Assembly: GCA_041687435.1 (NCBI GenBank)
Contig: JAWLBX010000017.1
Location: 9,110-73,109, forward strand
DNA from: JACKII01 sp041687435
GTDB lineage: Bacteria; Pseudomonadota; Alphaproteobacteria; Bin95
Direction of reading: 5' to 3'
Length of the DNA: 64,000 nt
The position numbers were made by a program, and so were the translations under genes. Every line of letters begins with the position of its first letter. Position 1 is the first letter of the stretch. Under the pieces are notes generated by a model. It saw only the letters and a list, made by a program, of their open reading frames with translations. It had not been told where the DNA came from and searched no databases. This document shows positions 19,370-28,462 of the stretch, one piece after another.

Positions 19370-20212
19370 ATGACGGCCGCACCGGCAGCCACCCGTGAAC
19401 GGCCCTGCCCGATCTGCGAGACGGAAAACCCCGACCCGCCACCCGGTCGCTATGGCCGGGATGGCTGGCAGGCCATTTCCTGCCGCCAATGCGGCTTTGT
19501 CCATATGCAGACCGTGCCGGAAACCACCGAACTGGTCGAAACCTTTGCCTGGGAGAAAACCTTCCCGGTCGAAGCAAAACGGCGCAAAACCAAACACCCC
19601 ATCTTTGCTTGGCTCGATGGCAAGACCCGTTGGCGGCTGCACATCCTCAAACGCACCGAAGGCGTGGATATTCTCAACAAACGCGCCACCCCCGGCCCGG
19701 CGCTGGATCTTGGCTGCGGCAGCGGCGGCGCGTTTTCCGGCTTTGCACCGCATCTGATCCCACACGGCATCGAAATTTCACAGACCCTCGCAGAACGGGC
19801 CGCACAGGTTGCTGGCGAACGCGGTGGCAGCGTCATACAGGCTTCCTCCGCTGACGGGCTGACCCAGTTCCCGGACAATTTCTTCACCGCCGCATTGCTG
19901 CGTTCCTATCTGGAGCATGACTGGCAGGCCCGGGAGGTAATGCACAACCTGTATGCGAAGATGGCACCCGGCGGATTGGCTGCGGTTAAAGTGCCGAATT
20001 ACGGCAGCTTCAACCGGCGGCTGATGCAGGCCCGCTGGTGCGGGTTTCGTTTTCCCGACCACGTCAACTATTTCGACAAGACCAGCCTGCGCCGGTTGGC
20101 AGAGGGTGCCCGCTTTCGTGTGGAAATGCCACTGATGCAATCCCTGCCGACTGACGACAACATGCTGGCCATCCTGATCAAACCTTCACCGGCAGAAAGC
20201 GGCCGCCCATGA
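19370..20212 (+). CDS. Class I SAM-dependent methyltransferase with N-terminal zinc-ribbon-like cysteines
   Basis: A 280-residue protein from the ATG at 19370; a longer in-frame start at 19286 would overlap the GMC gene by 11 bases and seems less likely. The N-terminus has two cysteine pairs, CPIC and CRQC, as in the zinc-ribbon methyltransferases that modify sugars or surface glycans. The SAM motif is ALDLGCGSGGAFSGF, followed by HGIEIS, and PDNFFTAALLRSYLEH marks motif II. The C-terminus (PNYGSFNRRL, FPDHVNYFDKTSL) is also typical of that group. Substrate unknown. Its stop overlaps the start of the next gene by 4 bases. Confidence 0.8.
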   Translation: MTAAPAATRERPCPICETENPDPPPGRYGRDGWQAISCRQCGFVHMQTVPETTELVETFAWEKTFPVEAKRRKTKHPIFAWLDGKTRWRLHILKRTEGVDILNKRATPGPALDLGCGSGGAFSGFAPHLIPHGIEISQTLAERAAQVAGERGGSVIQASSADGLTQFPDNFFTAALLRSYLEHDWQAREVMHNLYAKMAPGGLAAVKVPNYGSFNRRLMQARWCGFRFPDHVNYFDKTSLRRLAEGARFRVEMPLMQSLPTDDNMLAILIKPSPAESGRP

Positions 20213-20412
20213 GTTCCGTCCTTTATTTCATGATCCCCCTGGCGTTCCTTGCGGTCGTCGTGGTCCTCGTCACCGGCGTAGTGGGATTTGCCCGCGGCGG
20301 CAAATTCAACCGGCAATACGGTAACAAGCTGATGCAGGCCCGCGTGGCGCTGCAATTCGGCGCGGTCATGCTATTGCTCCTGCTAGCGTTGATCGGCGGG
20401 ATCGGAGCCTAA
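20209..20412 (+). CDS. Twin-transmembrane protein (HIG1-like)
   Basis: A 67-residue protein with two hydrophobic segments, residues 5-27 and 46-65, joined by a basic loop (RGGKFNRQYGNKLMQAR). That layout matches the HIG1-type twin-transmembrane proteins of alphaproteobacteria, relatives of mitochondrial respiratory supercomplex factors. The gene overlaps the methyltransferase by 4 bases and is followed 4 bases later by the cobalamin adenosyltransferase, an arrangement I recall as common in alphaproteobacteria. A role in respiratory complex assembly is inferred from the family only. Confidence 0.75.
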   Translation: MSSVLYFMIPLAFLAVVVVLVTGVVGFARGGKFNRQYGNKLMQARVALQFGAVMLLLLLALIGGIGA

Positions 20413-20416
20413 CGCA

Positions 20417-20983
20417 ATGGTAAAACTCACCAAAATCTATACCCGCGGCGGCGATCAGGGCGAGACATCGCTGGGCACCGGCCAACGCGTGCCCAAATAC
20501 GCCAAACGGGTGGAGGCTTACGGAACGGTCGATGAAGCGAACGCCACCATCGGCCTGGCCCGCCTGCACGCCGAAGGCGAGGCCGACGCCATGCTCTCGC
20601 GCATCCAGAACGACATGTTCGACTTGGGCGCTGATCTCTGCACCCCAGAGACCGGGGGCGAGAAGGCCCACGGAGCCTTGCGTATCGTGCCCGCTCAGGT
20701 GGGCCGGCTGGAGGCCGAAATCGACGCAATGAACGAGCGCCTCGCCCCCCTCACCTCCTTCATCCTGCCCGGCGGCTCGGCAGCGGCCGCGCACCTGCAC
20801 GCCGCCCGCACCATCGTGCGCCGGGCGGAAAGGCTGATGGTTGACCTGGCCGGACATGAACCGGTGAATGAAGCGGCGATCCATTACATCAACCGCCTGT
20901 CCGACCACCTGTTCGTGCTGGCCCGCCACTGCAACGGCGATGGCAAGGCAGACGTGCTGTGGGTTCCAGGTCAGAACCGCTGA
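20417..20983 (+). CDS. pduO: ATP:cob(I)alamin adenosyltransferase, PduO type
   Basis: A 188-residue enzyme that transfers the adenosyl group of ATP to cob(I)alamin, making coenzyme B12. The N-terminal KIYTRGGDQGETSLGTG is the ATP-binding signature, followed by RVEAYGTVDEANATIGL. The C-terminal helix has ARTIVRRAERLMVDL and YINRLSDHLFVLAR, both diagnostic of the PduO/MMAB group. Length is normal. A methylmalonyl-CoA mutase, the usual client, is not in the window. The gene sits 4 bases after the HIG1-like protein and 128 bases before etfB. Confidence 0.95.
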   Translation: MVKLTKIYTRGGDQGETSLGTGQRVPKYAKRVEAYGTVDEANATIGLARLHAEGEADAMLSRIQNDMFDLGADLCTPETGGEKAHGALRIVPAQVGRLEAEIDAMNERLAPLTSFILPGGSAAAAHLHAARTIVRRAERLMVDLAGHEPVNEAAIHYINRLSDHLFVLARHCNGDGKADVLWVPGQNR

Positions 20984-21111
20984 CATGGCCGCGATGATCC
21001 GGCGCGGCGGGCAAGGCGTACCGTTGACACGATGGCGCTGCCTCCGTAACAACACAGTCTCAGTTTAGCCTTTCGCAGGCGCACAACCTCCATTAACGGA
21101 ACGAGCCTCTC

Positions 21112-21861
21112 ATGAAAGTCCTGGTCCCGGTCAAGCGGGTCATCGACTACAACGTGAAAATCCGCGTCAAAGCGGATGGCACGGGCGTCGAGACCCAGAA
21201 CGTCAAAATGTCGATGAATCCGTTCGATGAAATCTCCATCGAAGAAGCGGTTCGCCTGAAAGAAGCCGGGATCGCGACCGACGTGGTCGCGGTGTCCATG
21301 GGCCCGCAACAGTGCACCGAGACCATCCGCACCGCACTGGCCATGGGCGCGGACCGTGGCATCCACGTCAAAACCGACGACGCGCTAGAGCCGCTGGCAG
21401 TTGCCAAAATGCTGAAGGCACTGGCCGAAAAGGAAGAGCCGCAGCTCATCATCGTCGGCAAGCAAGCGATCGACGACGACTGCAACCAGACCGGCCAGAT
21501 GGCCTCCGCCCTGCTTGGCTGGTCCCAGGCTTGCTTTGCCAGCGTCCTGAAGGTCGAGGGCGACAAGGCCACGGTCACGCGGGAGATCGACGGCGGCCTT
21601 GAAACCATCGACATTACGATGCCCGCGGTGGTCACCGTTGACCTGCGCCTGAACGAGCCGCGCTATGCATCGCTGCCAAACATCATGAAGGCGAAGAAAA
21701 AGCCGATTGAGGAAGTTACCCCGGCCGACCTGGGCGTTGATACCGCACCGCGCCTCGCGGTGGTTAATGTTGCCGAGCCGCCGAAGCGCGAAGGCGGCGG
21801 CAAGGTTGCCGACGTGCAGGAACTGGTCAGCAAGCTGATGTCGGAGGCGAAAGTCATCTAA
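21112..21861 (+). CDS. etfB: Electron transfer flavoprotein beta subunit
   Basis: A 249-residue ETF beta chain, binding AMP and forming a heterodimer with EtfA to carry electrons from acyl-CoA and other dehydrogenases to the ETF-ubiquinone oxidoreductase. [18 protein letters not shown] is the classic start; [16 protein letters not shown] and the [20 protein letters not shown] recognition region are intact. The stop overlaps the etfA start by one base. Likely electron donors encoded in this window include the acyl-CoA dehydrogenase at 2.0 kb, by inference. Confidence 0.97.
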   Translation: MKVLVPVKRVIDYNVKIRVKADGTGVETQNVKMSMNPFDEISIEEAVRLKEAGIATDVVAVSMGPQQCTETIRTALAMGADRGIHVKTDDALEPLAVAKMLKALAEKEEPQLIIVGKQAIDDDCNQTGQMASALLGWSQACFASVLKVEGDKATVTREIDGGLETIDITMPAVVTVDLRLNEPRYASLPNIMKAKKKPIEEVTPADLGVDTAPRLAVVNVAEPPKREGGGKVADVQELVSKLMSEAKVI

Positions 21862-22814
21862 TGAGCGTTCTCGTTATAGCCGAAGTAAACGGCAGCCAGA
21901 TCGCCCCGGCCACCCGCAATGCGGTGACCGCGGCGACCCAACTCGACAGCGATGTGCACCTGCTGGTCGCAGGCGGTGACGGCAGCGGCGATGCCGCCGC
22001 GACCGGCGCCAAAATCGCCGGCGTCACCAAGGTGCTGCATGCCGAGGACGCAGCCTATGCCAATGGCTTGGCTGAGAACATGGCGAAACTGATCGCCGGC
22101 TTGGCCAATAACTATAGCCACGTTCTGGCCGCAGCGACCAACCAGGGCAAGAACATCATGCCCCGCGTCGCCGCCACGCTGGATGTGATGCAGATCTCCG
22201 AAATTACGGATGTGAAGGACGCCGAAACCTTTGTGCGGCCGATCTATGCTGGCAACGCGTTGGCAACGGTGAAGTCCTCCGACGGCATCAAAATCATCAC
22301 CGTGCGCGCCACTGCGTTCGACGCTGCAGCCGCCTCCGGTGGCTCCGCCAGTGTCGAGACCACCGATGCGGCGGGCGATGCGGGCCTTTCCAGCTTTGTT
22401 GGCCGCGAACTGACCAAATCGGAACGCCCGGAACTGACCCAGGCCGGGATCATCGTTTCCGGCGGCCGCGGCATGGGCTCCGGCGATAACTTCAAGATCC
22501 TGGAAGAATTGGCGGACGAGTTGGGGGCCGCGGTCGGCGCCTCGCGTGCCGCCGTCGATGCGGGCTTCGTGCCGAACGACTACCAGGTCGGCCAGACCGG
22601 CAAGGTCGTCGCGCCGGAACTCTACATTGCCTGTGGCATTTCGGGTGCCATTCAGCATCTCGCGGGCATGAAGGATTCCAAAGTGATCGTCGCGATCAAC
22701 AAGGATGAAGAAGCCCCAATCTTTCAGGTGGCAGATTACGGCCTGATCGGTGACCTGTTCACCGTCGTGCCGGAACTGACTGCCGAGATCAAGAAACGCC
22801 GCGCCGAGGCCTGA
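21861..22814 (+). CDS. etfA: Electron transfer flavoprotein alpha subunit
   Basis: A 317-residue ETF alpha chain holding the FAD. The N-terminal domain has a typical hydrophobic start ([14 protein letters not shown]) and the HVLAAATNQGKNIMPRVAA segment. The C-terminal FAD domain shows GIIVSGGRGMGSGDNFKIL, VGASRAAVDAGFVPNDYQVG, APELYIACGISGAIQHLAG and VAINKDEEAPIFQVADYG, all expected. The start at 21861 shares a base with the etfB stop, so the subunits are translationally coupled. Confidence 0.97.
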   Translation: MSVLVIAEVNGSQIAPATRNAVTAATQLDSDVHLLVAGGDGSGDAAATGAKIAGVTKVLHAEDAAYANGLAENMAKLIAGLANNYSHVLAAATNQGKNIMPRVAATLDVMQISEITDVKDAETFVRPIYAGNALATVKSSDGIKIITVRATAFDAAAASGGSASVETTDAAGDAGLSSFVGRELTKSERPELTQAGIIVSGGRGMGSGDNFKILEELADELGAAVGASRAAVDAGFVPNDYQVGQTGKVVAPELYIACGISGAIQHLAGMKDSKVIVAINKDEEAPIFQVADYGLIGDLFTVVPELTAEIKKRRAEA

Positions 22815-22886
22815 TCCATCGCGCCTCTATCTGTCACCCTTAACAACCCACGGTCGGACGCCGCGAGCGTCGAGGAACGAAACTCC

Positions 22887-23759
22887 ATGGTTCAGAAAAT
22901 CGGCGTAATCGGCGCCGGCCAAATGGGTAATGGCATCGCGCACGTGTGTGCCGTTGCCGGTTATGATGTGGTCCTGGCGGATATTTCCAAAGAGCGGCTG
23001 GAAGAAGCGATGGCCGTTATGGACCGCAACATGGAACGTCAGGTTCGCCGCAGCCTGATAGATGAATTCGGCAAGATCGAAGCGCTCCAACGCATCACGA
23101 CGACCACGGACTATGCCGATTTCGGCGATTGCGACATGGTGATCGAGGCTGCAACCGAAAACGAAGCCGTCAAGCGGGAGGTGTTCGCAAAGCTGGTGCC
23201 GAACCTGCGGGCCGATGCGCTGATTGCCTCGAACACCTCTTCCATCTCGATCACCCGGCTGGCCTCCTCGACAGACCGCCCTGGCAAGTTCATGGGCGTT
23301 CACTTCATGAACCCCGTGCCTATGATGAATTTGGTGGAGTTGATCCGCGGCATCGCGACCGAGGAAGAAACTGTCGCCACCTTCCGCGAAGTCACCCAGC
23401 GCCTTGGCAAATGCCCGGTCTCGGCAGAGGACTTTCCGGCCTTCATCGTCAACCGTATCCTGCTGCCGATGATCAACGAGGCGGTCTATACCCTTTATGA
23501 AGGTGTTGGCTCGGTCGAATCGATCGACACAGCGATGAAACTGGGTGCGAACCACCCGATGGGGCCGCTGGAACTGGCGGATTTCATCGGCCTGGATGTC
23601 TGTCTCGCCGTCATGCAGGTGCTGTATGAAGGCCTTGCCGATACCAAATACAGGCCCTGCCCGCTTCTGGTGAAGTATGTCGAGGCCGGCTGGCTTGGTC
23701 GCAAGACCAACCGCGGCTTCTATGACTACAATGGCCCGGACCCGGTGCCGACGCGGTAA
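22887..23759 (+). CDS. hbd: 3-hydroxybutyryl-CoA dehydrogenase
   Basis: A 290-residue 3-hydroxyacyl-CoA dehydrogenase converting 3-hydroxybutyryl-CoA and acetoacetyl-CoA. The NAD motif IGVIGAGQMGNGIAHVCA opens the protein, ASNTSSISIT and the catalytic histidine region GVHFMNPVPMMNLVELIRG follow, and the C-terminal domain begins at PAFIVNRILLPMINEA. It lies 72 bases after etfA in the same direction, the standard alphaproteobacterial order. Together with the thiolase at 38.6 kb it would handle C4 acyl-CoA or polyhydroxybutyrate intermediates. Confidence 0.95.
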   Translation: MVQKIGVIGAGQMGNGIAHVCAVAGYDVVLADISKERLEEAMAVMDRNMERQVRRSLIDEFGKIEALQRITTTTDYADFGDCDMVIEAATENEAVKREVFAKLVPNLRADALIASNTSSISITRLASSTDRPGKFMGVHFMNPVPMMNLVELIRGIATEEETVATFREVTQRLGKCPVSAEDFPAFIVNRILLPMINEAVYTLYEGVGSVESIDTAMKLGANHPMGPLELADFIGLDVCLAVMQVLYEGLADTKYRPCPLLVKYVEAGWLGRKTNRGFYDYNGPDPVPTR

Positions 23760-23835
23760 TCGCGCGGACCAACGCGAGCCCGCCAACGGGAACCTAAAGG
23801 CCACTGCCTTATAGCTCCCGCCTCCCTTCCCTCCT

Positions 23836-25440
23836 CTACCGAGCGTCCTGTAACACCAGATCGGCTGCCTTCTCGCCAATCATGATGGATGGCGCATTGG
23901 TGTTGCCGCTTGTCAATGTCGGCATGATCGAGGCGTCGGCAACGCGCAGCCCCTCAATGCCATGCACCTTCAGCCGGTGATCCACCACGGCCATCGCGTC
24001 GCTGCCCATCTTGCAGGTTCCGACCGGATGGTAGGTTGTTTCCGCGGTGCGCTTCACCCAGTCGATGATTTCGTCGTGGGTGTTCACGTCCGGGCCCGGA
24101 CCATCTTCCGTCAGTTGCAGCTTTTGCATTGCCGGTGCCCGCATGATAGCGCGGGCAATGTTCACCGCCGCAACCGTCAACTCCTCATCGGTACGCGCCG
24201 ACAGGAAGTTGAAGTTGATGGCCGGAGCCTGCCGCGGATCGGCGGACGTGATGTGAATATGCCCCTTGCTTTCCGGCCGCATCGGATGGGCATAGCATGT
24301 CATGCCGGACTGTTTGGAAATTACCGGGCCGGCGGGCCGCATCTCCGTCAGCATCGGCACCCAGCCCAACAGGCAGTCCGGCGCCTCCAAACCGTCGCGC
24401 GAGCGCACGAAGGCGCGCATGGGCGCTGCCACCGCCGCCATCATGCTCGGCTGGCCCAGCACATAGCGCAATGCCTGCCAAGCGAGCCCACCCCCCCTGG
24501 TCCGGTCATTCAGTGAGTAGCCCTTGGCGCCGATCAGCCAGCGCGTGCGCGGAGCGTAGTGATCGCGCAGATTCTCGCCGACGCCCGGCAGGTTATGCTG
24601 CACGCCAATGCCCAGGCCTTGCAACCGCTCCGCCTGGCCAATGCCGGAAAGTTCCAGCAATTGCGGTGAGTTGATCGATCCACCGCTGATTACGACATCC
24701 CGCCCTGAACATGCCTCGCGCCGATCGTTGCCAACCGAGTAGCGCACGCCGACACAACGTTTTCCCTCCAGGATCAAGCCTTCGGCATGCGCCCCCGTCT
24801 CGATATGCAGGTTCGCACGCTTGCGGATCGGCTCCAGATAGCAGGCGGCGGTGCTCATGCGGCGACGGCCATAGATTGTCGCCTGGCTCATGGCGATGCC
24901 GTCCTGTACCGGGCCGTTATAATCCGGATTGTAGGCGATCCCCACCTGCTCCGCCGCCGCCACAACGGTCGCCAGCAGAGGGTCCGTCGGCTTTGGATTG
25001 GTGACGCGCAGCGGGCCGCCGCGGCCGCGGTAAGAGTCATCGCCTTCGCTGGGCGTGAAGGTCTCCATGCGCTTGAACAGGGGCAGCACGTCGCGGTAAC
25101 TCCAACCGGAATTGCCCATCTGCGCCCAGGTATCGAAATCCTGTGCCTGCCCGCGCACGAAGGCGAGACCGTTGATCGAACTGGATCCTCCCAGAATCTT
25201 ACCGCGCGGCACCGGCATCCGGCGGCCGTTGGTGCCCGCCTCCGGTTCCCCTTCGTACAGCCAGTTGGCGACGGGGTTTTTGAGCAGCTTGGCATAGCCA
25301 ATCGGAATGCGTGACCAAAAATGCCCCGCCGGCCCGGCCTCCAGCAGCAGCACTTTGTATTTCGGGTTCTCGGAAAGCCGGTGCGCCACCACCGCACCAG
25401 CGGAGCCCGCACCGACTACGATGAAGTCATAGGTTTGCAT
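23836..25440 (-). CDS. GMC family FAD-dependent oxidoreductase, second copy
   Basis: A 534-residue GMC enzyme from the ATG at 25440, which gives MQTYDFIVVGAGSAGAVVAHRL; an upstream in-frame start at 25497 adds 19 residues with no similarity. Signature 1 is PRGKILGGSSSINGLAFVRG and signature 2 SGGSINSPQLLELSGIG. The C-terminus has TTYHPVGTCKMG with the active histidine, then HGIEGLRVADASIMPTL. It is clearly paralogous to the enzyme at 17659 but on the opposite strand and well diverged. Substrate, probably an alcohol, is not identified. It is downstream of and co-directional with the flavin monooxygenase gene. Confidence 0.92.
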   Translation of the reverse strand: MQTYDFIVVGAGSAGAVVAHRLSENPKYKVLLLEAGPAGHFWSRIPIGYAKLLKNPVANWLYEGEPEAGTNGRRMPVPRGKILGGSSSINGLAFVRGQAQDFDTWAQMGNSGWSYRDVLPLFKRMETFTPSEGDDSYRGRGGPLRVTNPKPTDPLLATVVAAAEQVGIAYNPDYNGPVQDGIAMSQATIYGRRRMSTAACYLEPIRKRANLHIETGAHAEGLILEGKRCVGVRYSVGNDRREACSGRDVVISGGSINSPQLLELSGIGQAERLQGLGIGVQHNLPGVGENLRDHYAPRTRWLIGAKGYSLNDRTRGGGLAWQALRYVLGQPSMMAAVAAPMRAFVRSRDGLEAPDCLLGWVPMLTEMRPAGPVISKQSGMTCYAHPMRPESKGHIHITSADPRQAPAINFNFLSARTDEELTVAAVNIARAIMRAPAMQKLQLTEDGPGPDVNTHDEIIDWVKRTAETTYHPVGTCKMGSDAMAVVDHRLKVHGIEGLRVADASIMPTLTSGNTNAPSIMIGEKAADLVLQDAR

Positions 25441-25546
25441 GTCGCCTGAGCCTCGGCCGCCAAGGCATGCGGCGGCCACTACCGGAAGAATTGGCAACTA
25501 TTGTACCGACTTCGCCCGTTGCCGGTAGGGGCAAACGCGAAAATGG

Positions 25547-26881
25547 TCAGTCCGGGAAGAACCGGTTCGGTGGCCGCGGCACGCCCAGGTTCTCCCGCAG
25601 CGTCTTGCCCTCGTACTCGGTGCGGAAGATGCGGCGGCGCTGCAACTCGGGCACCACCCGGTCAACGAATTCATCCAGGCCCGCCGGCAGATAGGGGAAC
25701 ATGATGTTGAAGCCGTCGCTGGCGTCATTCATCAGCCAGTGCTCCATCTCGTCGGCGATTTGGCCCGGCGTGCCGACGAACGAGAGGCCGGCATAGCCGC
25801 CCCAGCGCCCGGCCAGTTGACGCACGGTCAGCCCCTCCTCCTTCGCCACCTTGATCACACGCTCGCGGCCGCTGAGGCTCGCCTGGGTCGGTGGCAGGTT
25901 TTGCGGCAGCGGGCCGTCCGGGTCGAAACGGCTGGCGTCGCAACCCAGCGCGATGGAAAGCGAAGCGATGCCGCTGTCGTAATGGACCAGACTATCCAAC
26001 ACCGCCCGCTTTTCCCGCGCTTCCGCCTCTGAATCCCCAACCACGACCAGCGCGCCCGGCAGGATTTTCATGTGATCCGGATTGCGGCCGGCGGCAGGCA
26101 TACGGCCTTTGACATCCCGATAGAATTCCTGCCCATCCGCCAACGTCCGGTAGGAGCAGAACACCATCTCCGCCGTTTCTGCCGCCAGTTGCTTGCCGGC
26201 CTCCGACGCACCCGCCTGCACGATCAGCGGCCAGCCCTGCACCGGCCGGGCGATGTTCAACGGCCCGCGCACGCTGAGATATTTGCCCTGATGGTCAAGG
26301 ATGTGAAGCTTGTCCGGATCGAAGAAAATCCCACTCTCCACATCGCGCACGAACGCATCGTCGGCCCAGCTATCCCATAACCCAGTCACCACGTCATAGA
26401 ATTCGCGCGCACGGGCATAGCGTTCGGCGTGCTCCATCTGCTCCTCATGCCCAAAATTCTTGGCAGCGTCCGGATTGGAGGTGGTGACGATGTTCCAACC
26501 GGCCCGTCCGTTGGAGATATGGTCCAGGGAGGCGAAGCGCCGGGCGATCATGTAAGACGGCTCGAACGTGGTGGACGCGGTGGCGATCAGGCCCAAATGC
26601 TGGGTGTGCTGCGCCAGCGCCGGCAGCAGCGTTAGCGGATCAAAGCTGGTGACGGTGGCAGACCGCTTCAGCGCCTCCATCGGCATGTTCAGCACGGCCA
26701 GATGATCTGCCATGAAGAAAGCGTCGAACCTGCCCTCCTCCAGCTTTTGAGCATAGCGGATCAAGGCCTGCAGATTGAAATTCGCATCCGGCGTGCCACC
26801 CGGATAGCGCCAGGCGGCGGTGTGGATCGAGACCGGGCGCATAAACGCGCCGAGCTTCATCTGGCGTTTGGCTGTTGGCAT
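25547..26881 (-). CDS. LLM class flavin-dependent monooxygenase, NtaA/SnaA/DszA type
   Basis: A 444-residue FMNH2-dependent monooxygenase of the bacterial luciferase fold. The N-terminal MKLGAFMRPVSIHTAAWRYP, FDAFFMADHLAV, TSFDPLTLLPALA and the SNGRAGWNIVTTSNPDAAKNFG block are diagnostic of the nitrilotriacetate monooxygenase subgroup. QAGASEAGKQLAAETAEMVF and the C-terminal GFNIMFPYLPAGLDEFVDRVVPELQ complete it. Members oxidise C-N, C-S or similar bonds in xenobiotics or natural chelators, using FMNH2 from a separate reductase that is not seen here. The ATG at 26881 fits the family start. The GMC gene follows 106 bases downstream. Confidence 0.9.
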   Translation of the reverse strand: MPTAKRQMKLGAFMRPVSIHTAAWRYPGGTPDANFNLQALIRYAQKLEEGRFDAFFMADHLAVLNMPMEALKRSATVTSFDPLTLLPALAQHTQHLGLIATASTTFEPSYMIARRFASLDHISNGRAGWNIVTTSNPDAAKNFGHEEQMEHAERYARAREFYDVVTGLWDSWADDAFVRDVESGIFFDPDKLHILDHQGKYLSVRGPLNIARPVQGWPLIVQAGASEAGKQLAAETAEMVFCSYRTLADGQEFYRDVKGRMPAAGRNPDHMKILPGALVVVGDSEAEAREKRAVLDSLVHYDSGIASLSIALGCDASRFDPDGPLPQNLPPTQASLSGRERVIKVAKEEGLTVRQLAGRWGGYAGLSFVGTPGQIADEMEHWLMNDASDGFNIMFPYLPAGLDEFVDRVVPELQRRRIFRTEYEGKTLRENLGVPRPPNRFFPD

Positions 26882-27253
26882 GCTGGCTCATGTCTGCGGT
26901 GAAAACGGCAAAGGAGTGATGCTAACCGAACGAGGCAAAACCGTCGATGCACGGAACTGGTGTCACGGCTGCAAAGATCGACCGATGCAGGCACAGACAG
27001 GCCCAAACGGATAAGCCTAACGCGGCCCATAATTCCCGGTCCGGTCGGTCCGGACATTTGTCCGATAGATCGCACCGGCCTCCACACCCCATTGATCCAC
27101 ACTCGACTTTCGTGCAAGAGAATGGCCATTCGATGGGGTGCGATGAGCGTTCCCCCTATTGGCACATGCTAGCATGGTGGTGTCGTGCCGGATCGCGTGC
27201 ATTGTGGCGCTGCACCATCCATCGAACCAACAAAGAGCCACGGAGATTCGTTC
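26882..27253. other. Divergent intergenic region between the monooxygenase and TRAP operons
   Basis: About 370 bases with no supportable gene. A dyad CGGAC-ATTT-GTCCG lies at 27051-27064 inside a GGTCCGGTCGGTCC-rich stretch and could be an operator for either direction. The dctP ribosome site CGGAGAT is at the right end. Confidence 0.45.
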
Positions 27254-28357
27254 ATGAGTAAAAAAGACCCGAAAGACCGCGTCGTCCATCGCGTCGGCGG
27301 CGTGAACATCCACCGCCGCGATCTGATCAAGGCCGGTGTGACCGGTGCATCTCTGGCCGCGGTCGCCGGGCTGCCGATGCAGGCTCAAGCGCAGTCGCCG
27401 GAATTCCGGTTCCGCATGCAGTCCTTCCTCGGGCCGGGCACCATCGAATGGGAACAGTTGGTGCCGCGCTTCATCAAGCGTGTCTCCGAGATGTCGAACG
27501 GCCGTATTCAGATTCAGGCCTTCCCCCCCGGCGCGCTTGTGCCAACCTTCGAGTTGCTGGATGCCGTCGGCAAGGGCGTCGTGGAAATCGGCTATGGTGC
27601 GCAGGTTTACTGGCGCGGCAAGATCCCCTTCACCTTGTGGACCTGGGGCGTTCCGTTCGCCTTCAATACGCTCGACCACTATGACTATCTGTGGAACGAG
27701 ACCGAACTGCTCGATATCGTCCGTGCCGCTTTCGCCAAGCACAACGTGCACTTCCTGGGCGGCATCTATTCGGACGAATGGGGCGCCACCATGTCCCGCA
27801 ACGAGCTGACACGCCTGTCTGACTTCGAAGGCATCAAGATTCGCAGCTTCGGCCTGGGCGCGGAAATCTGGAAAGCCCACGGTGCCAGCATCGTCACCAT
27901 CCCGGGCGAAGAGCAGTACACCGCCATGTCGACCGGTGTCATCGACGCGTCGAACTGGGGTTCCCCCTATGGCTTTGTCGCGGTGAAGCTGCACGAGGTT
28001 GCCAAGTACTATCTCGGCCCGTCGCTGATCAACTTCGACATGGAAGACATGTTCATGAGCATGCGGGCGTTCAACAACCTGCCGGAAGACCTGCAGGCGG
28101 TCATGAACCTCGCCACCCGTGTCTACGCCTTTGAGCGGGCCGCAACCTCCACCTACGCCAGTGCTTTGGCGGTGAAAGAGATGAAGGACGCCGGCGTGAA
28201 GTTCAACGCGCTGCCGCAGGAAGATCTGGACTCCGCCCGCAAGATCTCCGCAGAGGCGCTGGACCGCATGGCCGGTCAGGACGAGGACACCCAGCGGGTG
28301 TTGAAGATCATCTTCGACACCCGGGATACGTTCGCGTCCCGTCCCGAAAACATCTAG
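27254..28357 (+). CDS. TRAP transporter substrate-binding protein (DctP/TakP-like)
   Basis: A 367-residue periplasmic binding protein. The ATG at 27254 follows CGGAGAT and gives a Tat-type signal peptide: an RRDLIK twin-arginine motif, a hydrophobic stretch (GVTGASLAAVAGLPM) and an AQA cleavage region near residue 45. The mature part has the DctP fold, with TWGVPFAFNT, GGIYSDEWGATMSRNEL and DFEGIKIRSFG, where the conserved arginine contacts the ligand carboxylate. It resembles TakP, which binds 2-oxo acids, so an organic acid ligand is likely. The two membrane subunits follow, after a strong hairpin at 28396-28426. Confidence 0.93.
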   Translation: MSKKDPKDRVVHRVGGVNIHRRDLIKAGVTGASLAAVAGLPMQAQAQSPEFRFRMQSFLGPGTIEWEQLVPRFIKRVSEMSNGRIQIQAFPPGALVPTFELLDAVGKGVVEIGYGAQVYWRGKIPFTLWTWGVPFAFNTLDHYDYLWNETELLDIVRAAFAKHNVHFLGGIYSDEWGATMSRNELTRLSDFEGIKIRSFGLGAEIWKAHGASIVTIPGEEQYTAMSTGVIDASNWGSPYGFVAVKLHEVAKYYLGPSLINFDMEDMFMSMRAFNNLPEDLQAVMNLATRVYAFERAATSTYASALAVKEMKDAGVKFNALPQEDLDSARKISAEALDRMAGQDEDTQRVLKIIFDTRDTFASRPENI

Positions 28358-28395
28358 TCAGTCCAGCCGCATCAGGCAGGGCTTGACGCAATCGG

Positions 28396-28426
28396 TCGGG
28401 CCGCATCCTATCCAGATGCGGCCCGA
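28396..28426 (+). promoter_or_regulatory. Intercistronic hairpin between binding protein and permease genes
   Basis: Perfect 12-bp stem TCGGGCCGCATC / GATGCGGCCCGA with a 7-base loop, lying 38 bases after the dctP stop. There is no T-run, so it is more likely an mRNA stabiliser or attenuator than a full terminator. Such elements let a binding protein be made in excess over its permease. Confidence 0.65.
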
Positions 28427-28462
28427 TTGAGTGCAAACGTCCTGCTCTCATGGGAATTTATC

